A stretch of 39,468 nt of DNA from Nocardioides antri (lineage in GTDB: Bacteria; Actinomycetota; Actinomycetes; Propionibacteriales; Nocardioidaceae): NCBI RefSeq assembly GCF_008373765.1, contig NZ_VUJW01000005.1, positions 1-39,468 of the forward strand, given 5' to 3'. Positions 33,760-39,468 of this stretch are shown here, in pieces. The number at the start of each line of letters is the position of its first letter. Within the stretch, counting starts at the first letter, position 1. Under the pieces are notes generated by a model. It saw only the letters and a program-made list of their open reading frames with translations. It was not told where the DNA came from and searched no databases. The position numbers and the translations under genes are program-made.

Positions 33760-35208
33760 TCAATTGTCGACGACGTCGCCGACCGGCGTAGAGGTAACGG
33801 TTGGGATCTGGTCGATCCGCTTCGAGAGCGCGAGGAAGCAGAGCGCATAGGCACGTCGGGCTAGGTACATGTCGGCCGAGGTCGTCTGCTCGGCGCCGTG
33901 GACGAGCTCACTTCGCGACGCGTACAAGTCGCCGACTGCCTGCTGCATTGCCCGGGTGCCGCGCTGTCCGCGCATGAGTTCCTTGCATCGGCTCATCAAG
34001 GTCGCCCTCACCTTGCCGTAGTGATCGGTGAGGAGCGTCTCGAATGCGGTCGAAAGCGCTACCCGTCCTGTCCAGTCATCAGCCGAGTCCGCGAACGAAC
34101 GCCGGAACATCTGCAGCGAGTCGAACAGCCGATTGACCGTCCTGCCGGGAGCGTTGAGCCTTTTGCCAGCCACCTTGAGCTTCAGCTGTGCGATGTACAG
34201 CTTCTCAACCTGGGCTTGCATGTCGGCGCCAAGCGCTACCTGCCGACGCCAATAGGTCGGATCCAGGTCGAAGCCGAGGGCGGCCATTTCGGAAACCTCC
34301 ACGCGGCCGCCGTGGATGGGAACGCAGTCGCCGGCGAGCTCGGTCTTGTGGGCCGGTGGGTCGTACAGCGCGAGGTAGTGGTGGATGTCGAGTGTTTCCC
34401 AGTTATTCGTCCGCGAGGACGACATTAAGAAACCTGCGCGATCGGTCGTGGCTGGCTGGAGCGCAGCCAGGAGGGAGAGTAGGCCGACTACTGACTGCAC
34501 CCGGTTCATCAGCAGATGTTCATTGGCGTAGTAGCTGCCCGGCAGGTGGTTTGCCCTGACCACCAGCAAGGGGTTGCGTTCAAGCCATTCGGCACCGCGG
34601 CTTAGACGCCAGTGCTCAAGGAGATCTCGGGGAAGTGACTTGTTCACGCCGAGTCGCTCCGCCGCTCTCTGCAGTTGGCCGAAAGTACGGCCCATGTCGT
34701 TGCTTTGCGGGAAGAGTGCATACCCACTGTCTGGGTTGACGATCGTCAACTGTCCCCGCCGCAGGGGGTAGAAGAGTCCGGCGCTCAGCACCCCGAACGA
34801 GTGGACGGGAAAGATAATGAGCCCTGGCCGGTTCATGCGGCCGTCGCGGATGCGAGTCAAACACTCGAGGAGGAGGTCGGTGACGTTGTTGTCCTGGGCG
34901 CCGTGAAAGGCGAGTTCGTCGATGACGTCGATGCCGATGAAGATTTCTCTGCTCCAGAGCGCTTGTGCGATCGCGCTGCGGACCTGGGTGAAGTGGTGAA
35001 CGAGCGCCTTGGCCTTCTTGATGTCGCCCGGTGTGGCGGTGCTGGGCGCGTACTCAGGGTCGCTGTACATGGCTAGCACGTCGACGCTCGGATAGGTCCG
35101 CAGTTCGGCGCGGTTCCGCAGCAAGTAGTCCGCCGACTTCTCCGGGCTGTTCTTGCCCTTGCCTCGGATCTCGTCGGCGAGGCCGACCACAGCTGGAAGG
35201 CGCTTCAT
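33760..35208 (-). CDS. Large protein with a C-terminal HEPN (Apea-type) domain
   Basis: A 482-residue protein. The C-terminal region (about 375-450) has the HEPN pattern with AFETLLTDHYGKVRATLMSR and YASRSELVHGAEQ; R432 and H437 give the RxxxxH motif of HEPN ribonucleases. The N-terminal 370 residues are unrecognised (RSAIAQALWSREIFIGIDVI, RPGLIIFPVHSFGVLSAGLF) and may be a sensor. I chose the ATG at 35208 because GAGGTGG precedes it at good spacing; ATG 35241 adds 11 residues but has the purine run directly against it. It is divergent from the DUF6615-like gene. RNase activity is predicted, not shown. Confidence 0.72.
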   Translation of the reverse strand: MKRLPAVVGLADEIRGKGKNSPEKSADYLLRNRAELRTYPSVDVLAMYSDPEYAPSTATPGDIKKAKALVHHFTQVRSAIAQALWSREIFIGIDVIDELAFHGAQDNNVTDLLLECLTRIRDGRMNRPGLIIFPVHSFGVLSAGLFYPLRRGQLTIVNPDSGYALFPQSNDMGRTFGQLQRAAERLGVNKSLPRDLLEHWRLSRGAEWLERNPLLVVRANHLPGSYYANEHLLMNRVQSVVGLLSLLAALQPATTDRAGFLMSSSRTNNWETLDIHHYLALYDPPAHKTELAGDCVPIHGGRVEVSEMAALGFDLDPTYWRRQVALGADMQAQVEKLYIAQLKLKVAGKRLNAPGRTVNRLFDSLQMFRRSFADSADDWTGRVALSTAFETLLTDHYGKVRATLMSRCKELMRGQRGTRAMQQAVGDLYASRSELVHGAEQTTSADMYLARRAYALCFLALSKRIDQIPTVTSTPVGDVVDN

Positions 35209-35487
35209 TTTCCCACCTCGGCCCTGCTTGGATGTCCCCATCCTCCCAGCCACAACGTGCTGCCACCTAGGGAATTCGACGTCTCTGTAGCAATACCCTT
35301 GCGGCGGTCTGCAGTCTGACTCTGGTCGATGTTGCGCGGACGACGCCCTTGTACGCACGCCCTACACACCGGACGGCGCCGGGAAGGGACGGCTGGTCAG
35401 AACCGATCGGCCATTACGCCGCGTCCAGGCGATGCCGTCGGACACGGACGTAGGCCACAACCTGCGGCCTTCCGCGACAATGGGTGG

Positions 35488-36468
35488 ATGACTGCTCCTG
35501 CTGAGGACCTCGAACCGACCTCACTGTTGGAGGCATTCACGCGAATCCGAACCGCGGCGGAGCGTTACATGGACGATCGCGACGCCAAGGACCTTGGCTG
35601 GGTTGAGGAGACGGTGACCGACGTCGCCATCGGCGAAGGCATGCCATTCGTGAAACCGGTGCAATTCAATCGGACGCAGGAGGGCATCGTCGGCGCGGAC
35701 TGGTTGTGGTGGTGGCTCGACTCAGCAAGCGGCGAGTGCTTTGGCGCGCTGATCCAAGCAAAACGGGTCAAGCGCGGCGGCACGAAGTGGATCGTCGATG
35801 TCCGTCACGGACTTGACTCCGTCGGCGATGATCCGGACGCGAGCAAGAGCCAGTATCGCAAGCTGCTCGACACCGCCGAGCAGCTGGAGGTTCCGGCGAT
35901 CTATGCCTTTTACACCGGCGGCCTAGTCTTCCGCCGCGACCTGGGCTGCCTCCACCCAGGGACCCCTAAGGGGTGTATCTCCTGCCGACGCATGGCCATC
36001 ACGCTGCTGAGCGCCTTCCTGGTCAGGTCCGCGTGGGAACCTGACGCGGTCGCCGACGTGGTTTTCTCCGACGGGGTGCCCCTCGAAGACTTGGCTGACC
36101 CGGCCATCCCGACAGCCCCGGTAGATGACCTCAACCTGCCGCAAATCCCACCCGGAGAGCTTCGGAACTTCCTGCTGGAGGAACAGGCGGGACCACGCGA
36201 TGTCGCCAAGCGCATTTTCGCTGCAGTTGCACACGCCCGACGCGGTCAGTTCTCGCTGGCAGTGGCGGAGCCTCTCGCGTTGCCAGCGGCGCGGGTGTTC
36301 AGCGAGGTCCCGCAAGACACCGGGCACTTCCCCGGGCCGTACTTCGAACAGGTCCTGCGCGGGCTGCGTGCCGAGGCGCCCGCTTATGTTCTTGACCTCC
36401 TCGCCGACGAGCCGCCTCCTGAGGAACTCACCCGCCTCGTCGCTGGCGTCGTCCTTGTCACCTACTAA
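35488..36468 (+). CDS. DUF6615-like protein with a restriction-endonuclease-like core
   Basis: A 326-residue protein. It shows the DUF6615 pattern: DLGWVEETVTDVAI (E40, E41), QEGIVGADWLWWWLD (D71) and FGALIQAKRVKRGG (Q90-A-K92), followed by SKSQYRKLLDTAEQLEVPAI. The acidic/QAK layout resembles a PD-(D/E)XK nuclease. The C-terminal 150 residues are unrecognised. The ATG is at 35488, with no strong ribosome site. It is divergent from the HEPN gene over a 279-bp shared intergenic region, so the two may be coregulated. Confidence 0.68.
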   Translation: MTAPAEDLEPTSLLEAFTRIRTAAERYMDDRDAKDLGWVEETVTDVAIGEGMPFVKPVQFNRTQEGIVGADWLWWWLDSASGECFGALIQAKRVKRGGTKWIVDVRHGLDSVGDDPDASKSQYRKLLDTAEQLEVPAIYAFYTGGLVFRRDLGCLHPGTPKGCISCRRMAITLLSAFLVRSAWEPDAVADVVFSDGVPLEDLADPAIPTAPVDDLNLPQIPPGELRNFLLEEQAGPRDVAKRIFAAVAHARRGQFSLAVAEPLALPAARVFSEVPQDTGHFPGPYFEQVLRGLRAEAPAYVLDLLADEPPPEELTRLVAGVVLVTY

Positions 36469-36650
36469 CACTTCGGGGCAACGGGCCCAGCGGTTTTCGC
36501 TACTCGTTGCCGAGCGTTTCGGTCTGCTGCGATGTGCCCTATTGAGATGTGTCATATCGCCGCCTGACGGCGCGTCCGATCCGCCGATACCGCCGACAGT
36601 CGGATGGAGACCCACCAGACTCATTGCCGTGGGCAACTTCGCGATCACCC

Positions 36651-37125
36651 ATGCCTGCCGTCTCCTACGCCCGCGAACTCTGGCGATTCGGGGAGGCGGA
36701 TCTGGCGCGACGCTTGGCCGCGATGTCTCCGAGCCAGTGCGCAGATGTCGGTGAACGGGCCGACGACCTGAGTATGAGCGGCGCGGCTGAGCGGCCTTTG
36801 GCCCGACGGGCCTCGAGGTCATGCGTCGGCGATCCTGCTGGCAGCGGTCGAGTACCTCGAAGGGCGGCCTCGACCATGCGCACGTGTGCGCCGCCTGCCT
36901 AAGAAGTCGTTGCCTGAAGAGTGGAAAAATCAGCGAATAGGAGCGGTGGGTCGCAATCTCGCCCGTCCCTCGCGAAATGAACTCGCGGATGCATGGACGC
37001 GAGTGACCTCTACTGCGGCGCCTCGGGTGCGTCTTAGCGCCCGTATCGCCAGCCACCGTGCCGGACAGGCCGCGGAGCGTGGCAGATCGCTGCCCTCCAT
37101 ACTTGACGATGAGGTCATCCGCTGA
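36651..37125 (+). pseudogene. Hypothetical protein gene with a frameshift
   Basis: ATG 36651 opens MPAVSYARELWRFGEADLAR, RLAAMSPSQCADVGERADDL. Natural-looking sequence then switches frame near 36775-36792 and continues SGLWPDGPRGHASAILLAAV, EYLEGRPRPCARVRRLPKKS, LPEEW, in a frame open to 37125. The two halves read as one small helical protein of the kind seen in actinobacterial accessory DNA. I do not know its function. One indel in a G/C-rich repeat explains the break; the true C-terminus is uncertain. Confidence 0.5.
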
Positions 37126-37199
37126 GGTCGATCGCGTTGGGCACGCTAAGAGTTGGGTGGAACCCCGGACGCAGCGACAGAAGTCGCTAGCATCCCTGG

Positions 37200-37916
37200 A
37201 TGGCCATCCAGCCCGACGTCGGGTCCGTAGTCGACAAGTACGCCCGAGCGCTTCGAGCGCCTCGTTTGCTATTTGACCTCTACCCAAACCCGCGGCCACC
37301 TGGGAAGCCTCACCTGCGTTATCAGCCGATCCCTGCTGGCGTCGTGATGGCGGTGGTGGGAAGTTTCGAGGGTTTCGCCGAGGACCTGCTCGCGCTGGCC
37401 CTCTACCGGCAAGGGCATGGCTGGGCGCACATTGCACAGAACTCAGATCTCACGAATCCGTCAGTCGGGGATCTGGCCAAACGCCTCACGGACACGGTCG
37501 GAGTCAATGCAACTCCACCGAACAACTGGGCCGTCAAACTGCCAAAGCAACACGGCATCAATGGCTGGAATCCGGCGAAGGCAGAAGGCTGGACTGAAGT
37601 GCTCAGGCGTAGTGAGGGCTGGGTACAGGTACGCCACTGCTTGGCTCACGGTCTGGTCGCGGGCCTCGGCTCGGAGGTTTGGCCCGGCCCAGCATCCAAG
37701 AAGAACCTCGCAAATCAGGCCGCACTGACGACGGCCAGCGACGTCCTAGCGCGATCGAGTATTAAGGCGCCTGCCGAACGCGGCCTCTACATGTGGCCAG
37801 CCGTGGACTGTGCTCGAGTATTCACCCACGGCGCGGCTCACTTGGCCGAACGCACGGGCAGCCTGTTGGGCGATGCTGTGGACGCGTCAGTGCTGCTGAC
37901 GTTCGACAACATTTAG
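37200..37916 (+). CDS. HEPN-domain protein (RiboL-PSP/MAE_28990-like)
   Basis: A 238-residue helical protein. Near the middle WVQVRHCLAHGLVAG contains R145-HCLA-H150, the RxxxxH motif of HEPN ribonucleases, and MAVVGSFEGFAEDLLALALY is typical of the first HEPN helices. HEPN proteins of this type occur as toxins or defence effectors, often with an antitoxin; no antitoxin is obvious beside it. The ATG is at 37200 with a weak ribosome site. It is one of two HEPN-type genes within 4 kb. Confidence 0.68.
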   Translation: MAIQPDVGSVVDKYARALRAPRLLFDLYPNPRPPGKPHLRYQPIPAGVVMAVVGSFEGFAEDLLALALYRQGHGWAHIAQNSDLTNPSVGDLAKRLTDTVGVNATPPNNWAVKLPKQHGINGWNPAKAEGWTEVLRRSEGWVQVRHCLAHGLVAGLGSEVWPGPASKKNLANQAALTTASDVLARSSIKAPAERGLYMWPAVDCARVFTHGAAHLAERTGSLLGDAVDASVLLTFDNI

Positions 37917-37979
37917 CGGCGAGGCGTCGTTCCGCCTCCTGTCGGCGCACCCGGGCCCAACTTGGGCTCTGGCGGTGAT

Positions 37980-38153
37980 CTACTTCTTGCGGATTGTCTT
38001 GCAGTCTTCGGTCTTCATAGAGAAGACCTGCTCATCACTCTTGTAGAAGACGGTGTAACTGCCCTCCTCCAGGTACTCGTCTGCATCGACCTCGATGTTG
38101 GTACGGGGAAACGCAGCGAAATCTCCGGTCGCCTCGTTCACGATGAATGCCAT
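37980..38153 (-). CDS. Small hypothetical protein
   Basis: A 57-residue protein starting MAFIVNEATGDFAAFPRTNI and containing EVDADEYLEEGSYTVFYKSD. It is acidic in the middle with a basic tail (KTIRKK) and has no recognised family. The ATG at 38153 was chosen over an upstream start that adds a hydrophobic stretch; the ribosome site is weak. It converges on the HEPN gene at 37200 and could be its antitoxin only by proximity. Confidence 0.45.
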   Translation of the reverse strand: MAFIVNEATGDFAAFPRTNIEVDADEYLEEGSYTVFYKSDEQVFSMKTEDCKTIRKK

Positions 38154-38358
38154 ACCTAGAAGGTAAGCGAGTGGACCGACACTTCCGCACTGCTTAGAGA
38201 GCATGGATCCCGCCAGCAGACGAGACCTGTGTCATTGCGCCGCGAGCGGGGTGCGTGCATCACGCTACTGACGCAGCGGTGACTGACTTCAACGCGGTTC
38301 CTGTGGTCATGATTGAAACCGAGCACGCCGGCGCGCGTCGTCAGGCACGATCGTTGTC

Positions 38359-39411
38359 ATGGAGATCCTGCTCGGTGTCGCGCTGGTCGCCGTCCTCATA
38401 TGGGCGGGAGTGCGCATTAGCCGCAACCGCATCGAACCGGCGCACGGACGACGCCCAGCGAGCCAATCGTCGTCCGCCTCGAGCGGAGCTAGCCTCTTCG
38501 AGAGTGAGTCACCACTTCGCGCTGACATCGACAGGTCCGTTCAGCGCGATTTCGGTCGCACGCCTGCCGCGCCAGAACTTGGTCGAGTCGGGCGCAAGGC
38601 GTCCGCGGACCACATGCCTCCTGCCCCGGCTGGCCGCGGCAAGGAGGCATGGTCACCTCGCACGCAGCAGCTGGAGGTAGCAGGCGAGTGGTATCGAGTC
38701 GAGAACCTTCGCACTCTGTTCGCGCGCCACGCAAAGGTGTCGGAGTCCGGTGCCGAGATCCGGCTACCGGCCGTTCTCGTTCCTGATGCGGGCAACCCGC
38801 ACGACGACAAGGCCGTCGCCGTGTTTGTCGATGGCCTGCACGTCGGGTACATGGAGCGCGCGGATGCCAAGAAATACCACCTGCACATCTCGCGGTTGCC
38901 TGGCGGCGAGCTCGTCGTGACGTCACGACAATGGCTTCGGGCGTCGGCGGACGAAACCTGGGCGCGTGTCACTCTCTCGTTGCCGCTGCCGGAGCACCTC
39001 CAGTGCCCGAACCCCTTCGGGCCTGACTGCGTGAGCCTCCCTCCAGGCTCGACCATCCAGGTCACCAAGGAAGAGCACTACATGGAGCACCTGGTTGGCC
39101 TTCTGGACCGGTACGGCAGCGACACGGTGGTCGCCGCGTCTCTTCGGTCCCTCACCGAGGAACGGTCCCGCTCGTCCGTGGATCTTGTTGCGGTCGATAT
39201 CGACGGGCAGCAGGTCGGTGTCCTGTCGACAACGCAGACGGCGAATTTCATACCTCTCGTTCGACGAGCTGAGGCGGAGGGCAGACAGATTCTCTGCCGA
39301 GCTTCTCTGCGCGGCAACACGCTCAAGGCGGATGTGGCGCTCCACGCTCGAAAGGCGCACGAGCTCGACGAGACCGAGTTGCAGGAGCTCTTCGCCACTC
39401 GTTCGACCTGA
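38359..39411 (+). CDS. Membrane-anchored HIRAN-domain protein
   Basis: A 350-residue protein. The first 18 residues (MEILLGVALVAVLIWAGV) are one transmembrane helix, followed by a Ser/Ala-rich linker to about residue 90. Residues about 117-175 match a HIRAN domain (LPAVLVPDAGNPHDDKAVAV, FVDGLHVGYM), a fold known to bind DNA ends or damaged DNA. A second, weaker block (VAVDIDGQQVGVLSTTQTAN) may be a repeat. The C-terminus is intact at 39411. The ATG has no clear ribosome site. Function is unknown. Confidence 0.7.
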   Translation: MEILLGVALVAVLIWAGVRISRNRIEPAHGRRPASQSSSASSGASLFESESPLRADIDRSVQRDFGRTPAAPELGRVGRKASADHMPPAPAGRGKEAWSPRTQQLEVAGEWYRVENLRTLFARHAKVSESGAEIRLPAVLVPDAGNPHDDKAVAVFVDGLHVGYMERADAKKYHLHISRLPGGELVVTSRQWLRASADETWARVTLSLPLPEHLQCPNPFGPDCVSLPPGSTIQVTKEEHYMEHLVGLLDRYGSDTVVAASLRSLTEERSRSSVDLVAVDIDGQQVGVLSTTQTANFIPLVRRAEAEGRQILCRASLRGNTLKADVALHARKAHELDETELQELFATRST

Positions 39412-39451
39412 ACGGGTTGCATCCAATGCCGGTGCGTCCGGTCATTGAACT

Positions 39452-39468
39452 CCCCCCCCCCCCCCCCC
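39452..39468. other. 17-base C run at the window end
   Basis: The window finishes with 17 consecutive C. Such a homopolymer at a contig edge is typical of sequencing or assembly artefact (poly-G read tails) and should not be read as biology without checking. Confidence 0.8.

Noticed and set aside
35923-37437. A 504-codon minus-strand open frame spanning several genes
   Set aside because: It runs antisense through the DUF6615-like gene, the broken 36651 gene and the HEPN gene, each of which has family-like protein sequence.
1-39468. CRISPR array
   Set aside because: No regularly spaced direct repeats of 20-40 bp were seen anywhere and no cas-like genes are present.

Overview
The window is high-GC DNA from an actinobacterium, probably Nocardioides or a relative. 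That placement is inferred from the base composition and from a chromosomal block carrying a phosphatidylinositol-phosphate synthase gene (pgsA), a HIT-family gene, thrS and pdxS, an arrangement seen in actinobacteria. The last 17 bases are a pure C run, so the right edge is probably a contig end.

Positions 1-8700 are ordinary chromosome. On the minus strand lie thrS, a lipoprotein, a TetR regulator, a HIT protein, pgsA and the first 18 codons of pdxS. A secreted Calx-beta-like protein, a metallo-beta-lactamase-fold hydrolase, a PabC-like class IV aminotransferase and four tRNA genes (Val-CAC on minus; Gly-GCC, Cys-GCA and Val-GAC on plus) follow. A hairpin terminator closes the tRNA cluster.

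From about 8900 to the right edge the window is accessory DNA with the character of a defence island. First comes an intact Type I restriction-modification operon, hsdM-hsdS-hsdR. Convergent with it is a tightly overlapping three-gene operon (17336 to 14999, minus) that I cannot match to a named system: a 508-residue protein with a QVK nuclease-like motif and Gly/Ala-rich hydrophobic segments, a 90-residue single-span coiled-coil protein, and an HTH regulator with a hydrophobic glycine-rich tail. Operator-like repeats lie at the head of this operon. It is my leading candidate for an undescribed system. Divergent from it is a GmrSD-like DUF262-DUF1524 protein with a C-terminal RAMA domain.

Positions 20500-25150 look like a mobilizable element: paired inverted repeats (possible oriT), a MobF/TraA relaxase-helicase, two small HTH/excisionase proteins, a damaged HTH gene and two small Cys-containing proteins. 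No integrase was found.

Positions 25660-31130 hold a mixed set: a frameshifted uracil-DNA-glycosylase-like gene, a frameshifted DUF7662/GIY-YIG gene, an intact DUF3883 protein, a DUF6998-like protein and a frameshifted IS110-type transposase with its upstream non-coding region. Positions 31438-39411 carry a GHKL ATPase fused to a PD-(D/E)XK-like domain, two HEPN-type proteins, a DUF6615-like protein, a broken gene and a HIRAN-domain membrane protein. Several accessory genes between 23.9 and 36.9 kb have single-base frameshifts, while the chromosomal genes, the restriction-modification genes and the large putative defence genes are open.
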